NCBI GenBank assembly: GCA_038522735.1
Contig: JBCBJX010000074.1
Coordinates: forward strand, 1-16,081
DNA: 16,081 nucleotides
Source: JBCBJX01 sp038522735
GTDB lineage: Bacteria > Pseudomonadota > Alphaproteobacteria > Caulobacterales > Parvularculaceae
Direction: 5' to 3'
The translations under genes and the position numbers were made by a program. Position 1 is the first letter of the stretch; every line of letters starts with the position of its first letter. The notes under the pieces are model-generated. The model was not told where the DNA came from and searched no databases. It worked only from the letters and a program-made list of their open reading frames with translations. Shown here piece by piece: positions 1 through 6,682 of the stretch.

Positions 1-226
1 GAAGCTCTTCGCCGACCGGGAGAACCACATCAACGGCATCGAGAACTTCTGGAACCAGGCGAAACGCTACCTGCGCCGATACAACGGCATCCCCCGGCAG
101 AACTTCCATTTCTTCATCAAGGAGTGCGAATGGCGCTTCAACTACGGACCGCCAGACCAGCTCTTGATAACCCTCCGCGCATGGCTCAAACCATACGCAA
201 AATCCTCAAAGTCCTAGGTCAGCCCC
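1..226 (+). mobile_element. IS1595-type insertion sequence, right end
   Basis: The transposase stop is followed within nine bases by CAGCCCC. Read on the minus strand the end is GGGGCTGACCTAGGACTTT, which fits the G-rich terminal repeats I recall for IS1595/IS1016-like elements. I therefore place the element boundary at about 226. The boundary is supported by the flank: directly outside it, on the minus strand, lies an interrupted signal-peptide reading frame. The left end and the expected 8-bp target duplication are outside the window. Confidence 0.6.
2..217 (+). CDS. IS1595-family transposase, C-terminal fragment (runs in from the left edge)
   Basis: The open frame enters at base 2 and ends at the TAG at 215-217, giving the last 71 residues of a DDE transposase. 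The motif HINGIENFWNQAKRYLRR followed by YNGIP and FIKECEWRFNYG is the characteristic C-terminal end of IS1595/ISXO2-like transposases. It contains the last acidic region of the catalytic site and the K/R-rich helix after it. The rest of the gene lies outside the window, so whether the element is intact cannot be judged. Its stop codon shares the CTAG at 214-217 with the stop of a minus-strand gene fragment that the element has cut. Family assignment is by recognised motif and is fairly secure; the subgroup is not resolved. Confidence 0.85.
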   Translation, partial: KLFADRENHINGIENFWNQAKRYLRRYNGIPRQNFHFFIKECEWRFNYGPPDQLLITLRAWLKPYAKSSKS

Positions 227-288
227 AAAGGAATAAATGCGGTCAGAAGCGCCACAGCAATGCTGGTTGCTCTAACGTAGGAATTCAT
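214..288 (-). pseudogene. 5' stub of an exported-protein gene cut by the IS1595-type element
   Basis: Minus-strand ATG at 288 with GGGGGA six bases upstream. The frame begins MNSYVRATSIAVALLTAFIP and then enters the IS end, where it reads LGLT and stops at 214. A short charged start, a long hydrophobic run and an Ala-rich core are what the first 20 residues of a Sec signal peptide look like. Only the signal region survives, so the product cannot be named. The ATG overlaps the TGA of a tiny upstream minus-strand frame (285-350, ending GNFMILGEPQ), as in a translationally coupled operon. That frame is too short to call a gene. Chromosomal sequence of this gene should resume on the far side of the IS element, outside the window. 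Confidence 0.5.
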
Positions 289-420
289 TGCGGTTCCCCC
301 AAGATCATAAAATTTCCTCCAAACTCGCAAATTTCATCGATGCGATCAATTCAATGGTAGTCAACACCTTCGTTCAGCCAGACGCCGACTGACGGTTCAG
401 TCTCCTTTTCAGGCGGATAA
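289..420. other. Short backbone or junction segment between two IS remnants
   Basis: This stretch lies between the upstream side of the truncated signal-peptide gene and the point where recognisable IstB coding begins. It contains a minus-strand GGAGG seven bases before an ATG at about 311, whose frame (MILGEPQ) ends at the start of the signal-peptide gene. A second minus-strand frame ends in MKFASLEEIL. Neither is long enough to name. The left end of the IS21-type element is not visible as a repeat, so somewhere here one element has been deleted or overwritten. Confidence 0.4.
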
Positions 421-1008
421 CGGAGCCGCCGGGCGGCGAAGTTCCCGGCGGTTAAGAGCCTCGATACTTTCGACTTCAAGGCCATCCCCTCACTCAACAA
501 AATATTGGTGCAGGAACTGGCGCGCTGCGAATACATTGACCGCCGCGAGAACGTCATCGCTCTCGGACCGTCGGGGACTGGCAAGACCCATGTCGCGCTT
601 GGGCTCGGCCTTGCGGCGTGCCAGAAGGGCCTTGCCGTCGGCTTCACGACGGCCGCCTCGCTGGTCCATGAACTGATGGAAGCCCGTGACGAGAAACGGC
701 TTCTTCGGTTGCAGAAGCAGCTGGCGAACCTGAAGCTGCTGATCGTTGACGAACTCGGCTTCGTACCGCTGTCGAAGACCGGCACTGAACTTATCTTCGA
801 GGTGTTCTCGCAGCGCTACGAACGCGGATCGACGATCGTCACCACCAACCTGCCATTCGACGAATGGACACAAGTGTTCGGATCAGAGCGTCTGACCGGC
901 GCGCTCCTCGACCGGATGACGCACCATGTCCAAATCCTTGAGCTGAACGGCGACAGCTATCGCCTCTCCGAGGCAAAGCGGAAGCGCTCTCCCGAACGAA
1001 TGAAATAA
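421..1008 (+). pseudogene. istB: IS21-family helper ATPase IstB, 5'-truncated
   Basis: IstB is the AAA+ ATPase that assists the IS21 transposase IstA in target selection. In frame after a TAA at 418-420, the sequence reads RSRRAAKFPAVKSLDTFDF, then AIPSLNK and LVQELARCEYIDRRENVI. This matches IstB from about residue 60 onward. Walker A GPSGTGKTH is at 565-591, Walker B LLIVDELGF near 742-768, and the sensor region IVTTNLPFDEW and SERLTGALLDRMTHH are intact to the TGA-free end at TAA 1006-1008. The frame gives 195 residues against about 250 in the family. The first 50-60 residues and all of istA are missing. The earliest internal start is a TTG at 505, too late to restore the N-terminal domain. 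It is a remnant and presumably inactive. Confidence 0.85.
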
Positions 1009-1021
1009 AACGCCAGCTCCA

Positions 1022-1089
1022 GTGCGGAATGACGCAAAAGGCGCGCTCTGACTCGTGCCGGTCAGCGCGCCTTTTGCGTCATTCCGCAC
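1022..1089. repeat. Perfect 26-bp inverted repeat with 16-base loop
   Basis: The arms 1022-1047 and 1064-1089 are exact reverse complements; the core is GACGCAAAAGGCGCGC on the left. The loop is 1048-1063. An alternative fold extends the top of the stem with TGAC/GTCA after a two-base bulge. It lies 13 bases after the istB stop and ends 20 bases before the first IS21 terminal repeat. It has no T-run on either side, so it is not a textbook intrinsic terminator. It may stop transcription out of the element, or it may be a nested palindromic insert. Confidence 0.9.
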
Positions 1090-1109
1090 ACCACGCTGCC
1101 ACCGAGCAA

Positions 1110-1145
1110 GTGGCCCAATTTTGAACTGCCCCGTGGCCCAATTTT
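1110..1145. repeat. Two 13-bp direct repeats in the IS21-type terminus
   Basis: GTGGCCCAATTTT occurs at 1110-1122 and again at 1133-1145, a 23-bp period of about two helical turns. Multiple subterminal direct repeats of this kind are a known hallmark of IS21-family ends, where they are transposase binding sites. Confidence 0.85.
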
Positions 1146-1160
1146 ACGCCGCCGTTGACA

Positions 1161-1596
1161 AAGCGAGATGTCCGCCAGCGGATTGACCGAATGCGGCCAT
1201 TCTCGCCGGGTCGATGCCGAAGCTCGCCGCATTGTCGTGCAGATATCGGATCGCATCGGTTACGTCGATGAGCTGGGCGGGCCATATCGCCTCGTTCGAC
1301 AGCCGGTAGTTTATCGCGGCCACCGCGAAGCCGGCTTCCAGAAACTCTCCCAGGTTCGCCCGTCGCGCCTCGTCGCCGAACCGGAAGCCCCCGCCATGGA
1401 CGAGAACTACGACCGGTTGCGGGTCCCGGGCGATCGGCGGGAGATAGATGTCGAGCCGGTTTCGATCGCTCGACTGGCCGTAGGCGACGTCTGCGAATGT
1501 CGGCGGCGTGCTGGTCGCCAGGTAGATCGCAAAGGCGGCGAGAACCGTTGCTGCGCCCGCCATCGCGACAATCAGCAATCGTCCTTTCGATCTCAT
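1161..1596 (-). pseudogene. Alpha/beta-hydrolase (esterase/lipase type), truncated by an IS21-type element
   Basis: Minus-strand ATG at 1596 is preceded by a strong AGGGAGAGG. Residues 6-27 form one hydrophobic segment, a signal anchor or uncleaved signal peptide. Then come DVAYG, the sheet-forming RLDIYLPP, the oxyanion motif HGGGF (67-71), YRLS (97-100) and the nucleophile elbow GQSAGG with Ser139. This order fits the BD-FAE/HSL-like carboxylesterase group, usually about 280-320 residues. After GGHLAL (residue 146) the frame crosses into the IS at 1160, adds STAA and stops at 1144. The catalytic Asp and His are therefore lost. It starts 17 bases after the stop of the CocE-like gene, so it was the distal gene of the same operon. 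Its 3' part is not recognisable in the window. Confidence 0.85.
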
Positions 1597-1612
1597 GAGC
1601 CTCTCCCTACCT

Positions 1613-3361
1613 TCAGGGGATCTGCGGGGTCAACAAATACGTATCGAATTCGCTGCCGAAATGGATCACCGTTCGATGGGCGGCGACTTCCGTCACTTTC
1701 CGGAAAATCGGCGCATGGAACAGGTCTTGGCCCGAAATGATAAGGCGAAGGCGGGACCCCTTCTCGAAGAACGTGCTGCTTGGACAAAGCGCAATTTCAA
1801 GAGGAACGATATCGCCGATAGAAAGCGGCTCATGTTTCCCGCCCGAGGGCGCGGGATTCCAATGCTCCGAAAGCTCCGTATTAAGTGCTCGCCTGGAGGC
1901 GCGCCCGTAGCCGCGGGAAACAACGTCATTTGAGACGCCTACTGAGCCGTTGAACGGCACGAGACGACCGCGACGGTCTTTTTTCTGGACATACGCGCAG
2001 ATAATCAAGTCTTTCGGCGTTTCGTCGTCGGATCGCGTGGCGCGGGCTTCCGCCCAGAGCTTCAGTTTCATGTAGCCCGATAGTTCCATATCTGCTTCAA
2101 ACAGGTATTCAAACGCAGCTCGCCCCGTTCGGCTGTCGAACTCGATCTCGCCCGGTTTTTGCGGAATTTCTGGAACAAGTTTTCCCTTCTGAAGATAGAG
2201 GGTAACGTAGCGCGTGTTCGCAAGCGGCCACTCCTTCTCCCACCGCACCTCTTTGACTTCATCGCGCGCGGAGCGAACTTCCAGGCGCACCGGTGGAAGT
2301 TTGTCGAACCGGTTGGATACGCCTTTCAGGTAGCGGTCCATAAAGTCCTTCTGCAGCGACAGCGCGTCAGTGCTGTAGTATTCGGACCACTTTCCGCCTC
2401 GGTGCGTGTAGAGCCATTTCTCTGAAGAAGAAGCCTGTTCGAAAGCGCGGAACGTGCCCGTCGTGTGAAGCTCATGGTCGGAAAAAGATGCGCAGATCAG
2501 CATCGGGACACGGATGTTCTGAAGCGGCGGCGCCTTCGCCCGCCAGTAGTCGTCATAAAGAGGATGCAGATCGAGGACTTCGGGCGGGATCGCTTCTTCA
2601 ATTTCCAGATACTGTTCCAGGGGAGTGTTGAGTGGTTCCTTGACCTCCGTATGCCACCAGAAATTCAGAAACCCGATATCGGCGACGCCGCCTCGACAGG
2701 CGAGATCGTGGTAGAGGTTCGAGACGCCCTCCCATGGGACGATGCATTTGAGCGCTTCGGGCGTTTCCTCGCCATCCGGCGTCGCGGCTGCGAGATACTG
2801 GCTGATGCACAAGAAGCTGACGCCGTTGAGTCCGACGGCGCCGGTCGACCAGTTCTGGGCGCCCGCCCATGCAATCGCTTCGCGGAAGCATGCGCCCTGA
2901 TGTGCGGAGAATATCGAGGCCGGGCCGCCGCTGTCCGCAAAGCCCGGCAGATTGACGTTGACCACGGTGTAGCCCGCCCGGACCCAGAAATTCGGGTCGG
3001 GGGATTCCCAGCTTGTCAGGGTGGAAAAACGCGGGACGCCGCCGGCCTGGGGGATTAGTCGATACTGCTGAGGCGGGCCGCGGAGCGGCGTTTTCTTTTG
3101 CGCAGGCGTCAGACGGTTATCGTAGGGATGGGCGCACATGACCACCGGCGAGGGCTCGCCTGCTGCAGTTCTCGCGCGCGATCGATAGATATTTGCGGTG
3201 AGCGCGAACCCGTCGCGCATTGGAATATCGACCCCGTAGAGGCCCTCAACGTCGGGGTGCGGATCGACAAGCTCGCATTGCGGACGAAAAAGCTGACCGC
3301 TCGTTATCGCGCGGCGCAGCATCGGCCAGGCGGCCTTGAGCGTGGCTATCGTCTCCGACAA
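1613..3361 (-). CDS. CocE/NonD family hydrolase (S15 X-Pro dipeptidyl-peptidase-like)
   Basis: This is an alpha/beta-hydrolase with a C-terminal jelly-roll domain, the architecture of cocaine esterase (CocE) and related acylases. Numbering from a TTG start, the segment IPMRDGFALTANIYR opens the hydrolase core near residue 46. The nucleophile elbow is GLNGVSFLC (177-185) with Ser182. The acid is probably the Asp of ASFSDHELHTTG (Asp295) and the base His320 in YTHRGGKW. The jelly-roll starts near PVRLEVRS and ends in FDTYLLTPQIP, for about 582 residues, normal for the family. A GTG at 3403 extends the frame by 14 codons but has no ribosome site, whereas TTG 3361 has GGAGGAG eight bases upstream. 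There is no signal peptide, so a cytoplasmic enzyme is likely. The substrate is unknown. It follows the Crp/Fnr-like gene by 70 bases. Confidence 0.85.
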   Translation of the reverse strand: MSETIATLKAAWPMLRRAITSGQLFRPQCELVDPHPDVEGLYGVDIPMRDGFALTANIYRSRARTAAGEPSPVVMCAHPYDNRLTPAQKKTPLRGPPQQYRLIPQAGGVPRFSTLTSWESPDPNFWVRAGYTVVNVNLPGFADSGGPASIFSAHQGACFREAIAWAGAQNWSTGAVGLNGVSFLCISQYLAAATPDGEETPEALKCIVPWEGVSNLYHDLACRGGVADIGFLNFWWHTEVKEPLNTPLEQYLEIEEAIPPEVLDLHPLYDDYWRAKAPPLQNIRVPMLICASFSDHELHTTGTFRAFEQASSSEKWLYTHRGGKWSEYYSTDALSLQKDFMDRYLKGVSNRFDKLPPVRLEVRSARDEVKEVRWEKEWPLANTRYVTLYLQKGKLVPEIPQKPGEIEFDSRTGRAAFEYLFEADMELSGYMKLKLWAEARATRSDDETPKDLIICAYVQKKDRRGRLVPFNGSVGVSNDVVSRGYGRASRRALNTELSEHWNPAPSGGKHEPLSIGDIVPLEIALCPSSTFFEKGSRLRLIISGQDLFHAPIFRKVTEVAAHRTVIHFGSEFDTYLLTPQIP

Positions 3362-3377
3362 CGGTTGTTCTCCTCCG
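3355..3377 (-). promoter_or_regulatory. Ribosome-binding site that points to a TTG start for the CocE-like gene
   Basis: On the minus strand GGAGGAG (about 3370-3376) is followed eight bases later by TTG at 3361-3359, in frame with the hydrolase. The longer GTG start at 3403 has only TTTTCAGGC before it. This is the best Shine-Dalgarno match near the gene. Confidence 0.6.
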
Positions 3378-3431
3378 ATGACCTGTTGGTTATCGGATAG
3401 CACGCCTGAAAACGGCTTCGATCAACCTGGG

Positions 3432-4019
3432 TTAAACGCCGCGGCGGGCTTTCAGGAAACGGCTGAGCCCCTGAGGGGTGATGCCGAGAAACGCGGCGAT
3501 GTGTTTCTGCAACGCCTTTGCGACGACACTGTCGTGGCGCTCCTCAAGGAACCGATAACGAGCTTCTGTATCGTTTATTGTTTTTATACAGATAACCTCC
3601 TTATCGAAGCACAGCGTCTCGATTGATTTCAGCCGGATGTATTCGCCGAGGCGTCCGCCGCGCAGAAACTCCTCGCGGAAAAACGCGTCCGGAAACTCAA
3701 CGCCTTCTATGTCCGTGATCGCCACGAGGTCGTCCGGGGTGTACTCTTTGGTCCACGCGCTGGTCAGGTTCGCGCAGAACTGCCCCCGCTCGAAAAACCG
3801 GGCGATCGACCAGCCGCCATCGGGATGAGTCTGCCGCGAGGCGGCAACGCCGTTCGTCAGAAACAGCCACCCTTCGCCGATATGGTGTTGGCTGTAGAGG
3901 CAGGTTCCGGTCCGGACGCGCTTTATGGAGCACTTCTGTTTGCTATTCGAACAAAGGGCCTCGTCGGGATTGACGCCGTTTGCGCGCATGTCTTCCGCCA
4001 GGATTTCAAGCGGGGTCAT
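3432..4019 (-). CDS. Crp/Fnr-type transcriptional regulator, short form
   Basis: This 195-residue protein has a cyclic-nucleotide-binding-like beta-barrel (about 30-110), a long linker helix and a compact C-terminal helix-turn-helix. The linker and DNA-binding end read TEARYRFLEER and then IAAFLGITPQGLSRFLKAR (174-192). That is the pattern of the short Crp/Fnr regulators whose usual HTH is IASYLGITPESLSR. The barrel lacks an obvious cAMP phosphate-binding motif, so the ligand is unknown. Cysteines at 23, 30, 40 and 82 are notable but do not match the FNR 4Fe-4S spacing. The ATG at 4019 starts six bases after the stop of the channel gene, whose last codons GGCGAGGAA supply the ribosome site, so it is translated with that operon. 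It probably regulates this operon or a stress regulon; targets are not visible. Confidence 0.8.
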   Translation of the reverse strand: MTPLEILAEDMRANGVNPDEALCSNSKQKCSIKRVRTGTCLYSQHHIGEGWLFLTNGVAASRQTHPDGGWSIARFFERGQFCANLTSAWTKEYTPDDLVAITDIEGVEFPDAFFREEFLRGGRLGEYIRLKSIETLCFDKEVICIKTINDTEARYRFLEERHDSVVAKALQKHIAAFLGITPQGLSRFLKARRGV

Positions 4020-4025
4020 GGCATT

Positions 4026-4478
4026 TCATTCCTCGCCGCCGGCGGCGGGCGCGATACTGCGGTTTCCCGTCTGGCGTAGATCGGTGAGGAAATCCATTTG
4101 GAACGCCGTGCTCCATCCGAAAAGGAGGAACCCGTTGGCTGCGACCATTCCGGACAGGATGCGCCACGGCTCCGGAAGGATAAGGTCGCCGAAGCCGAGC
4201 GTCGTGTAGGCGACGATCGAGAAGTAAAGCGAGGTCGACGGATCGTCGAAGATGTCCAAAACGAGGAATGCGGCCGCCCAGATGAGAACGCCCGCAAAGT
4301 GCGCCGCCATGACAACGACGATGGACGCAGTCATGGCGGCTGAATACCGGTGCGCGCTGCACGTCTTCACGCACCACGCTTTGGCGCGTTCGAGAAAACC
4401 CGCGGCATGAGACAGGACCAGTCCGTGCACGAACCCATTTACGCACATGATGAGAAGACCTAGGGCGAGTTGCAGCAC
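4026..4478 (-). CDS. Small potassium-type ion channel (Ion_trans_2 pore)
   Basis: This is a 150-residue membrane protein with three hydrophobic segments (about 2-24, 48-74 and 106-129) and a re-entrant pore loop between the last two. The loop carries the filter TTLGFGD at 92-98. TxGFGD is the variant of the K+ selectivity signature TVGYGD common in small bacterial two-TM pore modules. It therefore probably conducts K+ across the inner membrane as a tetramer; selectivity is inferred. The C-terminal tail is short (about 20 residues) with no RCK or nucleotide-binding domain. The GTG start at 4478 has CGGGAG about nine bases upstream. It begins 18 bases after pqiC and ends six bases before the Crp/Fnr-like gene. 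A channel inside a pqi operon is unusual. Confidence 0.8.
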   Translation of the reverse strand: MLQLALGLLIMCVNGFVHGLVLSHAAGFLERAKAWCVKTCSAHRYSAAMTASIVVVMAAHFAGVLIWAAAFLVLDIFDDPSTSLYFSIVAYTTLGFGDLILPEPWRILSGMVAANGFLLFGWSTAFQMDFLTDLRQTGNRSIAPAAGGEE

Positions 4479-4496
4479 GACAGGCCGGCGCTCCCG

Positions 4497-5084
4497 TCAG
4501 CCCGCGTCTGATCGAAGGTCTTCGACGGTCCCGGCGATCTGACCGCCGATTTCCGCAAGGTTGACGGACACGGCAGCGGCGTAGTCGCCCATTGATGCGC
4601 CCGTAACACCCGTCTTTACTGAGAATGGTTCTATTTTAAGCGTCCGACGACCGTCTCCAGTGATGTAAGAAATCGTTCCTGTCATGACGGCTTCACCGTT
4701 CTCAGTCAGCAGAAACTGATCGAAAGTGCTGGCGACGCGGATGTCGAGCTTGAAGCCCCGCGGGAAAGGCTCGCTAACGGAAAGTCCACCTAGCTCCCTT
4801 GCGATCTGCGAAGAGAGCACTCTGGTCAGGCTGTCCTCCGGCGGTTCGGCCCAGCGATGATCGTCGTCCAGGATAAGCCTCCCGCCTTCGCTGCGGCGCG
4901 CGATCCGCGCGTCGCTCGCATAGGCGGGGAGCGCGACGCGCGCGACGCCGACATAGAGTTCGCGCGCCTGTTGCGGACCGCCGGCGTTGGGGGCGTCCTC
5001 GATGAGATAGAGCTTCGGCGGCTTGCTGGCGCAGGCGGCGGCGAGCAGGGCGAGGGCGGCGGCGATCGGGCGAGCGGGGCGCAT
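4497..5084 (-). CDS. pqiC: PqiC-type outer-membrane lipoprotein (YmbA/DUF330)
   Basis: PqiC is the lipoprotein that docks the PqiB tube at the inner face of the outer membrane. The 195-residue product starts with a lipoprotein signal peptide, ALALLAAAC, with the lipidated Cys at 18. It continues with the family's early SKPPKLYLIED strand, VGVARVALPAYASDARIARR, and the RWAEPPEDSLTRVL helix that is diagnostic for this family. Its ATG at 5084-5082 shares the A of the pqiB stop codon (TAATG), giving translational coupling. Length and position after pqiB are standard. Confidence 0.85.
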   Translation of the reverse strand: MRPARPIAAALALLAAACASKPPKLYLIEDAPNAGGPQQARELYVGVARVALPAYASDARIARRSEGGRLILDDDHRWAEPPEDSLTRVLSSQIARELGGLSVSEPFPRGFKLDIRVASTFDQFLLTENGEAVMTGTISYITGDGRRTLKIEPFSVKTGVTGASMGDYAAAVSVNLAEIGGQIAGTVEDLRSDAG

Positions 5085-6682
5085 TAATTCCGTCCTGTGA
5101 TGAGCGAGTTCGGTTGTTCTTCAAGGCGTTCGGCGAGCCGTGCGACCGAGCGCGCCGCGTCGCGAAGCTCCGCCGTCGCCGCGGTCAGTTCGATGTAAAG
5201 TTCTGAATCCGGCGTCAGACCCTGCAGGGTTCCTTCCGCCTGCAGGGAGAACGCGGCCAGCACCTGCGCAAGTTCCGAGACCTCCCCCGGCAGCGCCGTC
5301 ATGGAGGGGTCGGAAAGCAGGCGTTCCGTTTGCTGAAGAAGGGCCGTCGCCGCGAGCACGAGATCGTTCAGCGGCAGTCCCGCGAGCGACGCGAGGAGAT
5401 CCTCGACATTGCGGGCGAGGGCCGTGATCTCGGAGGGCGCCGTCGGCAGGGCCGGGTAGGGTTCCACGCTGAAATCGACAGCGGCCGGCTCCGCATCCGG
5501 TACCTGGATCATCTGGACGCTCAGCGACCCCGACAGCGGGTTTCCCATCACCAGCTGCAGCCGCATTCCGGAGGCGACCAGGGCGTTGAGCACGAGTTTG
5601 AATTCGTCCGGGTCAACTGCATCTTTGGTGAGGCGGTTCGGCTCCAGTTGCAGGACCGCGTAGACGCGAGGCGGTCCGACGACCTCGCGATCGACTTCCG
5701 CGACGACGTCGACGACGCGACCGATCGTGATCCCCTCGAACTGGATGGGCGCGCCGGCCTTCAGCCCGCCAACGGATTCCGAAAACTCTACAATGAACCG
5801 GAATTGTTCCTGTCCTTCGAATTTGAAGAGGCTCTCCCGCGCCGCCCCTTGGTTCGGAAACACTGAGAATGAAACACCATCCTCTTCGATCGGCTCTCCA
5901 ACTCGATCATCCAGGTCGCCGAACGCGACGCCGCCGGAGACGAGCGCGGAAAGCGATTCGACGTTGACGAGCAGCCCCTCCGATCCGGCCTCGATATCGA
6001 GGCCTGACACGTTCCAGAAGCGGCTCTCTGTCGTCAGAAAATTGTCGTACGGTGCCGTGATGAATGCGGTGAACGTGACGGTGCGGCCGTCTTCGGAAAG
6101 CTCGCGGGTCTCGATGCGGCCGGCCGGAAGCTGTTTGTAGGAGACCTCTGAGCCGACGCTCAAGGCTCCGCCGCGATCGGAGACGAGCGTCACGCGCCGG
6201 CCCGGCGTTCCCGGCTCGGTCAGCGGCGGGGAGGCGAGCCCGTCGATCACGCGAAGCCGACGCGACGGTTTCTCAGTCCAGTCCATTTCCAGATAGGCGC
6301 CGGAGAGCAGCGTATTCAGGCCGGAGATTTGAGCCCCGTTCACCCGGGCGCTGACGATCCAGAACTGCGTCGTATCGCCGACATAGGGCGCCATCGATTT
6401 GTCGAGGCGTGCGTGAACGACGACGTGTTCCAGATCGTCGCTGAACGAGACCTCCTCCACCTCACCGACAACAACATCCTTATACCGAACATGGGTCTTG
6501 CCCGCTTCGACGCCGCCCGCCGAGCGAAAGCGTATCTCGACAAGCGGGCCCTGTTCCGAGGCTGCGTTGAATGCGACAGCGCCGGCGAGAACGGCGGCGA
6601 AGATGGGAACAAGCCAGATGGGCGAGGGGCGGCGCGGTTTCGCCGCCGTCGTCGGCGCTTCAGGGATGTCGCGGTCAGCCAT
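5084..6682 (-). CDS. pqiB: PqiB-type MCE protein (intermembrane lipid transport tube)
   Basis: This is a 532-residue protein with one N-terminal transmembrane helix (about 21-40, PIWLVPIFAAVLAGAVAF) and three MCE/MlaD domains. They begin near PLVEIRFRSAGGVEAGK (46 on), RRVTLVSDRGGALSVGSEV (about 162 on) and FRFIVEFSESVGGLKAGAP (about 295 on). The last about 120 residues are Leu/Ala-rich helix, matching the needle helices of E. coli PqiB (546 residues). By homology it forms a hexameric tunnel across the periplasm moving lipids between the membranes. The ATG at 6682 overlaps the end of the preceding pqiA-like gene by eight bases and has GAGGAC upstream. Confidence 0.9.
   Translation of the reverse strand: MADRDIPEAPTTAAKPRRPSPIWLVPIFAAVLAGAVAFNAASEQGPLVEIRFRSAGGVEAGKTHVRYKDVVVGEVEEVSFSDDLEHVVVHARLDKSMAPYVGDTTQFWIVSARVNGAQISGLNTLLSGAYLEMDWTEKPSRRLRVIDGLASPPLTEPGTPGRRVTLVSDRGGALSVGSEVSYKQLPAGRIETRELSEDGRTVTFTAFITAPYDNFLTTESRFWNVSGLDIEAGSEGLLVNVESLSALVSGGVAFGDLDDRVGEPIEEDGVSFSVFPNQGAARESLFKFEGQEQFRFIVEFSESVGGLKAGAPIQFEGITIGRVVDVVAEVDREVVGPPRVYAVLQLEPNRLTKDAVDPDEFKLVLNALVASGMRLQLVMGNPLSGSLSVQMIQVPDAEPAAVDFSVEPYPALPTAPSEITALARNVEDLLASLAGLPLNDLVLAATALLQQTERLLSDPSMTALPGEVSELAQVLAAFSLQAEGTLQGLTPDSELYIELTAATAELRDAARSVARLAERLEEQPNSLITGRN

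Larger units (their letters stand above)
421..1160 (+). mobile_element. IS21-type element remnant with intact right end
   Basis: The element comprises truncated istB, a large inverted repeat and a right terminus. The right end is taken as 1160 because the minus strand begins there with TGTCAACGGCGGCGTAAAAT, a 5'-TG start typical of IS21 termini. Directly outside it the chromosomal hydrolase frame is continuous. The copy lacks istA and a recognisable left end, so it cannot move by itself. The left limit given is only where IstB homology becomes readable. Confidence 0.75.

Noticed and set aside
351..873. Two minus-strand frames opposite istB
   Set aside because: They are shadows of the IstB coding strand. 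The IstB frame has Walker A and B motifs and the shadows have no family signature.
1022..1089. Reading the 26-bp hairpin as an intrinsic terminator
   Set aside because: No run of T follows the stem on either strand, so it was kept as a repeat of unknown role.
3432..4019. Calling the Crp/Fnr-type protein a true FNR iron-sulfur regulator
   Set aside because: The cysteine spacing does not match the FNR cluster pattern and the protein is shorter than FNR.
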